Numbered from the stretch's first letter, positions 7,913-15,515 are shown. The stretch: 64,000 nucleotides of DNA from Krasilnikovia cinnamomea (GCF_004217545.1 NZ_SHKY01000001.1:4092001-4156000), one strand, 5' to 3'. Notes: generated by a model not told the origin, from the letters alone. Translations and numbers: made by a program.

Positions 7913-8602
7913 TCATTGAGGACGCACAGCAGACAGCGCTTCCACCAGATCCGCCATCGTTGTGATCACGGCGTCGGCGACAGCAAATGGCGTCACCTTG
8001 CTCGGCCGGTTCGCGTAGCCGATGACACGGACCCTGGCCGCCCGCGCCGCGATGATGTCGCTCATTGAGTCCCCAACCAGCACGCACGCCGATGGTTCGC
8101 TATCAACCGCCCGAACGGCGTCGAGGACCATCCCCGGCGCGGGCTTCATCAATTCCGGCCGGGCATAGGGCCGGCCGATGACCCGTACGACGTGATCGGC
8201 CAGCTCGTGTGCCGCAAGGTACGCCGAAACCGCTCGGCCCGAGTTGTTACTGACGATCGCGACCGGCAGGCCCGCACTCTTACTTGAACGGATCACGTCG
8301 TGACCATAGGGCGTTGGTATCGCCGACTCGACTGCCTGCATTTCCAGGGCGGACAACGCGTCCTCGACAGCAGCCGTCAACTCACGACTGCAGTGGTAGC
8401 CCGTCCACCTAATCACGGCCAGCGGGTCCACGTCGGTGGCGACGTCGTCCGGTAGGGCGACACGTTCAGCGCGCAACAGCTCGATTAGCTTGGCTGCCAC
8501 ATGGGGCGCTGGTAGACCCGCGAAGATGCCGCAAACCGGTCCATCGAAGTCGAGCAGTAATGGCCCGGCCCCGACCACGCTGGCAAGCCGGTCTGCGCTC
8601 AC
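7913..8602 (-). CDS. HAD-superfamily hydrolase (phosphoglycolate phosphatase-like), element-borne
   Basis: A 229-residue haloacid-dehalogenase phosphatase. Motif I is LLLDFDG (DxD), motif II IVSNNS, motif III the lysine in LMKPAPG and motif IV VGDSMSD. A helical cap of about 90 residues follows motif I, as in phosphoglycolate phosphatase-like members. The GTG at 8602 is chosen because it overlaps the stop of the upstream GntR gene (GTGA); the longer frame from 8632 would lie inside that gene. The pair is therefore a two-gene leftward operon. Substrate is unknown. Its coupling to the regulator suggests a part in signalling or control of the element, in the position where pSAM2-type elements carry a NUDIX hydrolase. 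Confidence 0.8.
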   Translation of the reverse strand: MSADRLASVVGAGPLLLDFDGPVCGIFAGLPAPHVAAKLIELLRAERVALPDDVATDVDPLAVIRWTGYHCSRELTAAVEDALSALEMQAVESAIPTPYGHDVIRSSKSAGLPVAIVSNNSGRAVSAYLAAHELADHVVRVIGRPYARPELMKPAPGMVLDAVRAVDSEPSACVLVGDSMSDIIAARAARVRVIGYANRPSKVTPFAVADAVITTMADLVEALSAVRPQ

Positions 8603-9465
8603 GGGTGGTACTCCCGCGCGACGCTGTTCCACACCGAGTCAAACCACTGCCGTGAGGACTCCACGAACTGAGTACCGTGGGACGCCTCGTCCTCGTCCAC
8701 GTTGTAGTGGAACAGGGTCGCGTCGCGGCCCATCAGGTCGAAGATCCCGACCGGCTTGCCCCCGATGGTCACCTCGCGCTCGACAACCGGGTAGAAGCCG
8801 AAGAACGCCTCTCGGTTGTTGAGTAGGTAGAGCTTGAACGTCGGCGCGATGCTGTGCACCCGCACGTCAACCTGGGCAGACTTCACCAACCCGAGGTCGG
8901 CGAGTTCATGCACCTGGTCGATGATGCCGTCGGCGGCTCGCCGGGTGATCCGGTCGGCCCGCTTACGGACGGCCGGATCGTCCTGGCCCGTTGCGGCGAG
9001 CGCGGGCAGCGCCATCGGCGAGGTCATGTCCGACAGCAGCAGGCGAACCGAAATCGTCTCCGGGGCAGTGCGCCCAGCCCGCACGAGATCAAGCGTCTCG
9101 GCCAGGGCGTCGCGCAGCGTCTCACCGGAGAAGCCAGCGAAGTCGACCACCACATGTGCTTCCTCAAACGCCGCCTGGATTACGGGACGCAGTTCAACCG
9201 GGCGTTGGGTCTGCGCCCGTACGAAAGCGCCGCTTCCCTGCCTGCTCACGATCAGGCGCTCGCTGCGAAGGGTCTCCAAGGCACGCTTGACGGTTTCCCG
9301 CGCGACGCCGTACCGGCTGGCGAGTTCTGGCTGCGACGGCAGCTTGTCGCCTGGGGCGAGTTTGCGGGTGAGGATCGCGGCGCGCAGCACGTTGGCGATC
9401 TGCTGTGACGCCTGTCGAGGGTCGTCCGGGTCGAGGTCAGCGAGGTAGTCCAAGTTCGCGGCCAT
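8599..9465 (-). CDS. GntR-family transcriptional regulator (KorSA-like)
   Basis: A 288-residue protein. The winged helix-turn-helix covers about residues 15-85 (PGDKLPSQPELASRYGVARETVKRALETL, here only its start PGDKLPSQPEL and end RETVKRALETL matter), followed by QGSGAFVR, the wing typical of GntR. The C-terminal 200 residues are a ligand-sensing domain of unclear type. AICEs of the pSAM2 group encode a GntR repressor (KorSA) that silences transfer and replication genes. The ATG at 9465 has AGGG 7 nt upstream; a GTG 6 bp earlier is an alternative. Upstream lie repeated CTGRCTAGCCA sequences that are probable operators, suggesting autoregulation and control of the divergent spread/transfer genes. 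Confidence 0.85.
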   Translation of the reverse strand: MAANLDYLADLDPDDPRQASQQIANVLRAAILTRKLAPGDKLPSQPELASRYGVARETVKRALETLRSERLIVSRQGSGAFVRAQTQRPVELRPVIQAAFEEAHVVVDFAGFSGETLRDALAETLDLVRAGRTAPETISVRLLLSDMTSPMALPALAATGQDDPAVRKRADRITRRAADGIIDQVHELADLGLVKSAQVDVRVHSIAPTFKLYLLNNREAFFGFYPVVEREVTIGGKPVGIFDLMGRDATLFHYNVDEDEASHGTQFVESSRQWFDSVWNSVAREYHP

Positions 9466-9480
9466 GCCCACACCCTAGCT

Positions 9481-9573
9481 CTGACTAGCCAAGTTGGGAA
9501 AGTTCCGACTCAGGGATTGACCTGACTAGCCATGCTGGCTTAGCGTCGGTCGTGTCGAACCTGGCTAGCCAGG
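9481..9573. promoter_or_regulatory. repeated operators, probably for the GntR regulator
   Basis: CTGACTAGCCA occurs at 9481-9491 and 9522-9532, and the perfect 14-bp palindrome CCTGGCTAGCCAGG at 9560-9573; a partial copy GCTGGCTTAGC lies at 9534-9544. Palindromic sites around a divergent promoter and next to a GntR gene are typical operators. Binding by this regulator is inferred. Confidence 0.65.
9517..9546 (+). promoter_or_regulatory. candidate promoter for spread/transfer genes
   Basis: TTGACC (9517-9522) and TAGCGT (9541-9546) are 18 bp apart and overlap the second operator copy, so a bound repressor would block it. Confidence 0.45.
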
Positions 9574-9747
9574 AACGGCAACCGGCCAGGAAGACGGGTA
9601 CGGCGGCACATGTTGCCGCGCGCCACGACACCCCTGAATCCGGCTGCACCTTGAGAACTGAATTCAGTGGGTCGCGCCTCCCCGTAGCAACCGCCGAAAA
9701 GGTCGCCGCGCACGGCTCAGGTCCGTGCATATGTCCCTGTTTCTGCT

Positions 9748-9791
9748 GGTCGGCGCGGCTGTAGCCGCATCAGGCTGTTGCCGCGCCGACC
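9748..9791 (+). promoter_or_regulatory. structured leader hairpin before DUF6284 gene
   Basis: GGTCGGCGCGGC (9748-9759) pairs perfectly with GCCGCGCCGACC (9780-9791); the 20-nt loop can form a further AGCC/GGCT stem. It ends 9 nt before the GGAGG ribosome site, so it could influence translation or act as an attenuator. Confidence 0.45.
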
Positions 9792-9812
9792 TCCCACCGT
9801 GGAGGCAATCCC

Positions 9813-10181
9813 GTGAGGAAGCACCGCCGCATCACCGATGAACCCACCCGCGCCGACCTGGCCGCGATCGAGGACGAGTGGCCGCTGATCGAGGCAGAAC
9901 TTGACCTGGTAAACGCCGAGATCGCCCACATCTACGCCGCCGACCGTGGCGGCCCGACCGAACTGGACTGGCGTCGCCTGCGCCGCGCCGAGGCCCGCGT
10001 AACCCGCGTCGCCGCCGAGCTGGCCGCCCGTCCCGTGGTCCGGCGCAAGACGCGAGCCAAGCAGGTTCCGCGTGTCGACGCAGCTCCGTCCCCCGCCGAG
10101 TTGGCAGCCATCCAGGCTGAGTGGCCGTTGATCGCCGCTGAGCTGGACGTCCGTCCCGCTCCTCGCCGGGCGGTGGCGTGA
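9813..10181 (+). CDS. DUF6284-like AICE-associated protein with internal duplication
   Basis: A 122-residue charged cytoplasmic protein with no membrane segment. It resembles the DUF6284 family found in actinobacterial integrative elements; function unknown. The sequence DLAAIEDEWPLIEAELD (about residues 15-31) is repeated as ELAAIQAEWPLIAAELD (about 95-111), so the protein carries two copies of the family's short core. GTG start with GGAGG 7 nt upstream. Its stop overlaps the next ATG (TGATG), so it heads a translationally coupled set of spread genes under the operator-controlled promoter. Confidence 0.7.
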   Translation: MRKHRRITDEPTRADLAAIEDEWPLIEAELDLVNAEIAHIYAADRGGPTELDWRRLRRAEARVTRVAAELAARPVVRRKTRAKQVPRVDAAPSPAELAAIQAEWPLIAAELDVRPAPRRAVA

Positions 10182-10330
10182 TGAACGCCCGCAAGCTTCT
10201 CGGCGGCGCCCTGGTCGCGTTCGGCCTGTTCTTCGCCATCACCAACCCCGGCGACGCCGCCGACCTCATCCGGGAGATCGCGTCGGGCATCGGCGCGTTC
10301 GCGTCCGCTCTGGCCAGTGGAGGTCACTGA
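10181..10330 (+). CDS. 49-residue single-span membrane protein (SpdA-like position)
   Basis: A short gene with TGATG overlaps at both ends. After a basic start (MNARK) comes one hydrophobic span (LLGGALVAFGLFFAIT), then a small amphipathic tail. Small membrane proteins of this kind occupy the spread (spd) loci of actinomycete plasmids and AICEs, where they aid intramycelial spread. The tight coupling to both neighbours supports it being a real gene; the role is inferred from position. Confidence 0.65.
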   Translation: MNARKLLGGALVAFGLFFAITNPGDAADLIREIASGIGAFASALASGGH

Positions 10331-11064
10331 TGCGCATGCCCGCTGTGTCCGGCCGGGTCTGGGCCTACATCGGCGCCCTGCTCGGCGGCATCGTCTCGAT
10401 CGCCGCGAACGTCGCCCACTCCTACGTCCCCCCACCCGACGCCCCGCCCGACTGGTCGCCGCAGGGCGGCGCGGTGGTCGGCGCGATCTTCTGGCCGGTC
10501 GCCCTGTTCGTCGCCGTGGAAATCCTCGCCCGCACCCCATGGCCAAACGGCCGCCGCTGGACGCTACTGCGCTTCGGCGGGCTGGTCCCGGTCGCCGGGG
10601 TCGCCGCGTTCGTGTCCTACAAGCACCTGTCCGGCCTGCTCGCCTTCTACGGCGAGGACGGGCTGACTGCCATCCTCGGCCCCCTCGCCGTGGATGGGCT
10701 GATGGTGATGGCGACCGGGGCGCTGCTCGCCACCGCCCGCCGCGTCACCGCCGCCGAACCGGTGCCCGTGACCGTCCCGGCCGCCGTCACCGTGACGGCA
10801 TCCGAGCCGACGCCCGACGCGGCCGCTGACGCCACAAAGGTCGTCAAGGCCGCCCCGGCGAAACGGGTCACCCGCAAGCCCGCGTCGGCCGAGAAGGTCG
10901 CCAAGGCTGCCGCCAAGCTGCCCGGCGCGTCGCTCGCGGCGATCGCTGCGAAGGCAGGTGTGTCGGAGTCGACCGCCCGCCGTCACATGCCCGTCCCGCC
11001 GGTCGCCGTGGCGTCAGCAATTGCCCCGGGGCCTGCGGAAACGCCCACCCTCACCGCTGCCTGA
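10330..11064 (+). CDS. DUF2637-family membrane protein (SpdB-like spread protein)
   Basis: A 244-residue protein with four predicted membrane spans in residues about 10-140, including the DUF2637 features ANVAHSYV and the FVSYKHLSGLL...GPLAVDGLMVMA region. The second half is a soluble, alanine- and lysine-rich linker ending in a helix-turn-helix-like segment (LAAIAAKAGVSESTARRHM). DUF2637 proteins are common in AICEs and are linked to intramycelial plasmid spread (SpdB-like). The HTH tail suggests DNA or regulatory contact. Coupled by TGATG to the preceding small gene. Confidence 0.75.
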   Translation: MRMPAVSGRVWAYIGALLGGIVSIAANVAHSYVPPPDAPPDWSPQGGAVVGAIFWPVALFVAVEILARTPWPNGRRWTLLRFGGLVPVAGVAAFVSYKHLSGLLAFYGEDGLTAILGPLAVDGLMVMATGALLATARRVTAAEPVPVTVPAAVTVTASEPTPDAAADATKVVKAAPAKRVTRKPASAEKVAKAAAKLPGASLAAIAAKAGVSESTARRHMPVPPVAVASAIAPGPAETPTLTAA

Positions 11065-11077
11065 AAGGACCCCCGCC

Positions 11078-11242
11078 ATGCGTCACGTCTGGCACCTGTT
11101 CAACGCCGCCATGCTGCTCAACGTCGTCCTCTGGTTCACCGCCGACACCACCGCAAGCAAGTGGCTGCACGGCATCGCCGCGATCGCGTTCGGCGTCGCC
11201 GTGCTGGCGACCCGCCCGAAGCAGCCCCCCACCCTCCGTTGA
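11078..11242 (+). CDS. 54-residue two-span membrane protein
   Basis: A small protein with two hydrophobic spans (LFNAAMLLNVVLWFTA and LHGIAAIAFGVAVLA) and a short basic tail. The ATG at 11078 has GAAAGGA 8 nt upstream; a longer frame from 10958 lies inside the DUF2637 gene and is not used. Located 13 bp after that gene, in the spread operon. Probably another Spd-type accessory; no specific family recognised. Confidence 0.65.
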   Translation: MRHVWHLFNAAMLLNVVLWFTADTTASKWLHGIAAIAFGVAVLATRPKQPPTLR

Positions 11243-11248
11243 CACCGC

Positions 11249-11293
11249 CCGGCGGCACAGCCCTCTGCCTGCCAGCAACCGCTGTGCCGCCGG
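11249..11293 (+). terminator. hairpin between spread operon and traB-like gene
   Basis: CCGGCGGCACAGC pairs perfectly with GCTGTGCCGCCGG (13 bp, 19-nt loop). There is no T-run. It may terminate the spread operon, attenuate readthrough into the translocase gene or bind a regulator. Confidence 0.5.
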
Positions 11294-11336
11294 TCCCACC
11301 CACAAGCCCCTTACGAGCCTTGCAGGAGAGAACCTG

Positions 11337-13508
11337 ATGGTCCCGCAAAACCCTAACCCTGACCCTGATGACGTCGACTGGCGCGCGGCGCAAGCCGACC
11401 CGGACGCCCCGGCGGATGTGGTCGATTTGGCCGCCGCCCGGACCCGCCGCACCCGCCCCGACGATGGGGCGGACAGTGGCACGCATTTTGACGCGACGCT
11501 CGATGAGGAGCCGTCGCCGGGCGGGATGCCCGTCGACCCGCCCGAGGCCGACGACCAGGGCCGTCAGCCGATCGTGCCGCTCGGCTTGTCCACCCTCGGC
11601 GCGATCAAGTCCACCATCAAGTACGGCGTCGGTGTCGCCGCCTACCACGCCGGGTTCCACGGCCTCCGCGCTCCTTGGTACGCCCTGCAGGCCGCGTTCT
11701 GGGGCACGGTCGGGGCGGTCAAGCTGATCGGCCGGCAGATCTCGTGGTGGTGGGTCGCCGAACAGACCGGGCTGCGGCAGAAGGCCGCCGACGACAACGA
11801 CCCGGCGATGTGGCACAAGCTGCACCGCGAGGTGAAGCACACCCGCGCCTGGCGCGGCACCGTCCTCATCGGCGAGCTCCTGGCGGTGGGCCTCGGCGGG
11901 CCGGTCGCCTACGCCATGACCCCGTGGTGGGGCATCGCCCTCGCCGCCGTCTTCGCCATGGCGGGGCTGGCGCATCTCGGCCGTCCCGCCGATCGGCCGA
12001 TCGTGTCCCCGGCCGTGGTGACCGGCCGGTTCCGCAGGATCAACCCCGACATCGTGCTCCGCGCCTACTACGCCGCCGGACTCGCCCACCCCGACAAGCC
12101 CGGCCAACAGGTCAGCTTCGGCGGCACGATGGCCCGCGACCGTTCCGACACCGGCTCCCAGGTCATCATCGACCTCCCATACGGCAAGACCTGGGAACAG
12201 GTCCTCAACGCCAAAGGCGCCATCGCCTCCGGCCTGGACGTGTCGGTCAACCAGGTATTCCTCACCCGCGACCCCACCTCCCACCGCCGCCATCTGCTGT
12301 TCGTCGCCGACCGCGACCCCCTCGCCGTCCCGGCCGGACGCACCCCGCTGCTGGATGGCAAGCCCCGCGACATCTGGACCGACGTACCCCTCGGCCTGGA
12401 CGAACGCGGCCGCAAGGTCGGGCTGCTGATGCTGTGGATCTCGATCCTGATCGGGGCGCAGCCCCGCAAGGGCAAGACCTACTTCGCCCGCATGGTCGCC
12501 CTGTACGCCGCCCTCGACCCGTACGTGCGGCTGACGGTGGTGGACGGGAAGCTGTCCCCGGACTGGGACAAGTTCCGCCTGGTTGCGCACCGCATCATCT
12601 TCGGCACCGTGCCGAACCACCGCGACCGCGACCCGATCACGCACCTGCTGGACGCGTTGCGGGAGATCAAGAAGCACATCGAGGACGCGAACGAGTTCCT
12701 GTCCACCCTGCCCACCAGCGAGTGCCCGGACGGCAAACTCACCCGCGAGCTGTCGCGCAAGTACAAGCAGCTCCGGGTGTGGGTCCTGGTGATGGAGGAG
12801 TTCCAGACCTATTTCGAGACCGACGACCAGGCCGTCAACAAGGAGATCGCGTCCCTGCTGGCGTTCATCATGGCCGTCGGCCCCTCGGCCGGGGTCATCC
12901 TGATCTCCTGCACGCAGAAGCCGTCCGGCATCGGCGCCGGGGACGTGTCCCGGCTGTTCAACCGGTTCCGCGACAACCACACCGTGCGGTTCGGCCTCAA
13001 GTGCGGCAACCGCGACGTGTCCATGGCCGTGCTCGGCTCCGACGCCTACTCGGAGGGTTTCGACGCGTCGTCGCTGCCCTCCGGCCCGCAGTACCGGGGC
13101 GTGGGCATCCTGTATGGCGCCTCCGATGACACCCCGATCGTGCGGTCATACCTGGCCGACGCCGGGGACGCCGAGAAGATCCTGCAAGCGGCACGCCAGC
13201 ATCGGGAACGACTCGGGCTGCTCACCGGCGAGGCGGCCGGGGAGAAGGTCGCCCGCGAGGTCCGCGACACCCTCGCCGACGTCCGCGCCGTGTTCGTGGC
13301 CGGGGAACCAGGGCTGTGGTGGTCGACCGTCGCCGACCGGCTCGCCGCGAACCTGCCCGAGCACTACGCCGACATCACGGCCGACGCCGCCTCGGCCCTG
13401 CTCCGTGAGCATGTACCGAGCGTGAGCGTCAAGGTGCGCGGCACCGTCAACCGCGGCTGCCGCCTGGCCGACATCGACACCGCGATGAAGGGCCGCAAGA
13501 CCGCCTGA
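11337..13508 (+). CDS. FtsK/SpoIIIE-type DNA translocase (TraB/TraSA-like transfer protein)
   Basis: A 723-residue septal DNA translocase. The first 180 residues are disordered and charged; about 180-235 hold membrane spans (VLIGELLAVGLGGPVAYAM, GIALAAVFAMAGLAHL). The motor domain has Walker A GAQPRKGKTY at about residues 373-382 and Walker B VWVLVMEE near 480. A small helical domain at the C-terminus is in the place of the DNA-recognising winged helix of TraB. In actinomycetes one such protein moves double-stranded plasmid DNA between mycelia, recognising 8-bp clt repeats. GGAGAG precedes the ATG. Dense repeats directly downstream may be its target. Intact and full length. Confidence 0.9.
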   Translation: MVPQNPNPDPDDVDWRAAQADPDAPADVVDLAAARTRRTRPDDGADSGTHFDATLDEEPSPGGMPVDPPEADDQGRQPIVPLGLSTLGAIKSTIKYGVGVAAYHAGFHGLRAPWYALQAAFWGTVGAVKLIGRQISWWWVAEQTGLRQKAADDNDPAMWHKLHREVKHTRAWRGTVLIGELLAVGLGGPVAYAMTPWWGIALAAVFAMAGLAHLGRPADRPIVSPAVVTGRFRRINPDIVLRAYYAAGLAHPDKPGQQVSFGGTMARDRSDTGSQVIIDLPYGKTWEQVLNAKGAIASGLDVSVNQVFLTRDPTSHRRHLLFVADRDPLAVPAGRTPLLDGKPRDIWTDVPLGLDERGRKVGLLMLWISILIGAQPRKGKTYFARMVALYAALDPYVRLTVVDGKLSPDWDKFRLVAHRIIFGTVPNHRDRDPITHLLDALREIKKHIEDANEFLSTLPTSECPDGKLTRELSRKYKQLRVWVLVMEEFQTYFETDDQAVNKEIASLLAFIMAVGPSAGVILISCTQKPSGIGAGDVSRLFNRFRDNHTVRFGLKCGNRDVSMAVLGSDAYSEGFDASSLPSGPQYRGVGILYGASDDTPIVRSYLADAGDAEKILQAARQHRERLGLLTGEAAGEKVAREVRDTLADVRAVFVAGEPGLWWSTVADRLAANLPEHYADITADAASALLREHVPSVSVKVRGTVNRGCRLADIDTAMKGRKTA

Positions 13509-13510
13509 CA

Positions 13511-13672
13511 GGTAGCGGCGGCGCCGCTACCGGTAGCGCCGCCGCTACCCCACCCCGCTACCGCCCTGGCCAGCCCCTACCCACCGAGGTAGCGGTAGCA
13601 GCCAGTGGTCCCGTGCGCCCGAAAACCGCCCCAGGAAGGCTTCTGATGGTTCCGCACGCCGCTACCGCTACC
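13511..13672. repeat. GGTAGC/GCTACC repeat cluster, candidate clt transfer locus
   Basis: Nine copies of one hexamer in 162 bp: GGTAGC at 13511, 13532, 13588 and 13594; GCTACC at 13526, 13544, 13557, 13661 and 13667. The first four form two adjacent hairpins, 13511-13531 (9-bp arms) and 13532-13549 (7-bp arms). The cluster begins 3 bp after the translocase stop and runs into the next gene. Actinomycete clt loci are short repeats beside traB; the match here is by structure and place, not by known sequence. Confidence 0.6.
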
Positions 13673-13933
13673 CCCACCGGCACCGACGACACCCGCGTCT
13701 ACGCCGCCCTCCTCCTGGTCATCCTGGCCGTCACCGGCTGTTACCTGCTCGGGTGTTGGCTCTGGCCCTTCGGGGCCTGCCGTCGCTGCCGGGGCACCGG
13801 CAAACGCCGCAGCCCGTTCGGCCGCGCGTTCCGGCTCTGCCACCGCTGCGACGGCACCGGCCGCACCCTCCGCATCGGACGCCACATCCTCAACACCCTG
13901 CGCGAACTCCACGACAAAGGCGGCAGCAAGTGA
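13646..13933 (+). CDS. small membrane protein with paired CxxCxGxG zinc motifs
   Basis: A 95-residue protein: hydrophobic span at about residues 20-42 (AALLLVILAVTGCYLLGCWLW), then CRRCRGTGK and CHRCDGTGR, two CxxCxGxG motifs as in DnaJ zinc centres. It is likely membrane-anchored with a cytoplasmic zinc module. ATG 13646 is chosen over GTG 13613 because AGGAAGG lies just upstream. Its 5' end overlaps the hexamer repeat cluster. The stop overlaps the next GTG (GTGA). Function unknown; such proteins recur in AICE backbones. Confidence 0.65.
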   Translation: MVPHAATATPTGTDDTRVYAALLLVILAVTGCYLLGCWLWPFGACRRCRGTGKRRSPFGRAFRLCHRCDGTGRTLRIGRHILNTLRELHDKGGSK

Positions 13934-14214
13934 ACCGCCGCAACCGGGCCGCGCACACCGGATGGTGCGCCGCCGATCACCGCTGCAACCTCACCGAACA
14001 CCGCTCCGACGACCTGCTGGTCACCATCCCCGGCCACGGGCGGGCCATCCTCACCCGCGTCCGCGACGGCCACGGCCGCGAGTACGGCGAGATCCGCGCC
14101 CGCATCGCCCTCGACCCGGACGAGTACACCGCCCGCGTCCAACTCCGCACCGCCCTGACCGACCTGCGCGCCCTGCTCTCCCGGGCCGCCGAACTGACCA
14201 GGAGGGCCGCCTGA
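13930..14214 (+). CDS. small hypothetical AICE backbone protein
   Basis: A 94-residue soluble protein (start VNRRNRAAHTGWCAADHRC) with two cysteines near its N-terminus and a helical C-terminus rich in Ala and Arg. No family is recognised with certainty. It overlaps both neighbours (GTGA upstream, TGATG downstream), so it is part of the coupled replication operon. A role next to replication is inferred only from place. Confidence 0.6.
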   Translation: MNRRNRAAHTGWCAADHRCNLTEHRSDDLLVTIPGHGRAILTRVRDGHGREYGEIRARIALDPDEYTARVQLRTALTDLRALLSRAAELTRRAA

Positions 14215-15515
14215 TGTCCCGAATCAAGGCCGCGTTCAACGACCCGGAAGGCACCCGCCACGGTGGTCTGCCGACCTACTGGTGGCAGGGCGCTCCGACC
14301 GGATACGCCACCCGCCGCCAACTCCGTAACCAGGGGCTGCGGCCGGGTGGCCAGCCGGTCGCCGCGCAGATCCTGTGGTCCGGGGTCGGCGGCACCCGCA
14401 CCGCCTACCTGTACCGCACCGACCTCGCCCGACCGAAGCGCACCGCCACCCCCGCCCAACTCGCCGCCCTCGGCAAGGCCCTGCGCGCCCGCCGGACCTG
14501 TCCCGCGTGCGGCGAGGTGCGGCCGTACTACATCCGCCGCTCGCTCGGCTGCTGCCAAACCTGCCACGACACCCCACCCGCCGCGCCGGGCCGCCCCGCG
14601 CTGTCCACACCGCACACCCGAGAGGCCACCGCCATGCCTACCGCCGCCGAACTGCTCACCCGGGCGCTGGGATGCGCCGACCGGGGATGGCGGGTGTTCC
14701 CGCTGCGCCCGGACGACAAGCGCCCGGCCGTCCGTGACTGGGAAGCCCGCGCTACCTGCGACCCGGACCGGATCCGCCGCTGCTGGACGGCCGGGCCTTA
14801 CGGGGTCGGGATCGCCTGCGGCCCGTCCGACCTGGTCGTGATCGACCTGGACACCGCTAAGCCCGACCAGGAGCCGCCGTCGGAGTGGAGCACCCCGGGC
14901 GTCTGTGGCGGCGCGGACGTGTTCGCACTGCTGTGCGAACGTGCTGATCAGCCGTTTCCCGGCGACACCTACACCGTGACCACCGGGCGGGGCGGTACGC
15001 ACCTCTACTTCACCCACCCGGCCGACGGCCCGGACCTGCGGAACACCGCCGGCACGTTGGGGTGGCTGATCGACACCCGCGCCCACGGCGGTTACGTCGT
15101 CGCCGCCGGGTCCACCGCCGCCGGGCGCCCGTACCGGCTGCTGCACGACGCGCGGCCCCGGCCGCTGCCGGGGTGGCTGGCCGCCGCGCTGCGACCGCAG
15201 CCGTTGCGCCCGGCCGGGACGCCGGTCGTGGTCGAGCTGCCCGCCGACCGGCGCGGCGCGTACCTGCGCGCTGCGATCGACCGCACCCTCACCACGCTCA
15301 CCGGCGCCCCGCACGGGGAGCGGAACCACACCCTATTCATGGCCGCGCAAACCCTCGGCCAGCTCGTCGCCGGAGGCGCCCTCGCCGAGGATGCCGTGAC
15401 CAGCGTGCTCACCGACGCGGCCACCCGGATCGGTCTGGAACCGCGCGAGATCGGCCGCACGATCCGCTCCGGCCTCGCCTATGGCGCCCGTCGTCCCCGG
15501 ACGGTGGCGGCATGA
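14214..15515 (+). CDS. fusion of RRQRL-type zinc-binding protein and bifunctional DNA primase/polymerase
   Basis: A 433-residue open frame with no stop between two usually separate parts. Residues 1-140 resemble the RRQRL-motif zinc-binding proteins of actinobacteria (ATRRQLRNQGLRPGG; CPACGEV and CCQTCHD as zinc ligands). Residues about 141-433 are an archaeo-eukaryotic-type primase-polymerase (PF09250-like): GWRVFPLRPDDKRP, catalytic VVIDLDTAKP near 207-216, GRGGTHLYF near 257, and a helical C-terminal part. An internal ATG at 14634 preceded by GAGAGG could give a stand-alone primase. With the next ATPase it forms a Prim-Pol type AICE replication module. Domain calls are firm; whether the fusion is translated as one chain is open. 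Confidence 0.8.
   Translation: MSRIKAAFNDPEGTRHGGLPTYWWQGAPTGYATRRQLRNQGLRPGGQPVAAQILWSGVGGTRTAYLYRTDLARPKRTATPAQLAALGKALRARRTCPACGEVRPYYIRRSLGCCQTCHDTPPAAPGRPALSTPHTREATAMPTAAELLTRALGCADRGWRVFPLRPDDKRPAVRDWEARATCDPDRIRRCWTAGPYGVGIACGPSDLVVIDLDTAKPDQEPPSEWSTPGVCGGADVFALLCERADQPFPGDTYTVTTGRGGTHLYFTHPADGPDLRNTAGTLGWLIDTRAHGGYVVAAGSTAAGRPYRLLHDARPRPLPGWLAAALRPQPLRPAGTPVVVELPADRRGAYLRAAIDRTLTTLTGAPHGERNHTLFMAAQTLGQLVAGGALAEDAVTSVLTDAATRIGLEPREIGRTIRSGLAYGARRPRTVAA

Larger units (their letters stand above)
9466..9812. other. divergent control region of the element
   Basis: 347 bp between the GntR gene and the DUF6284 gene without a gene. It holds the operator repeats, a rightward promoter candidate, a 12-bp perfect palindrome ACTGAATTCAGT at 9657-9668 and a 12-bp inverted repeat just before the DUF6284 ribosome site. 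Confidence 0.7.

Noticed and set aside
10317..10829. Alternative frame overlapping the DUF2637 gene
   Set aside because: Arg/Pro-rich shadow frame without membrane or domain features; the DUF2637 frame is coupled to both neighbours.
13511..13549. Simple rho-independent terminator after traB as the full explanation
   Set aside because: The same hexamer continues in tandem and inverted copies for another 120 bp, so a terminator alone does not explain the pattern.
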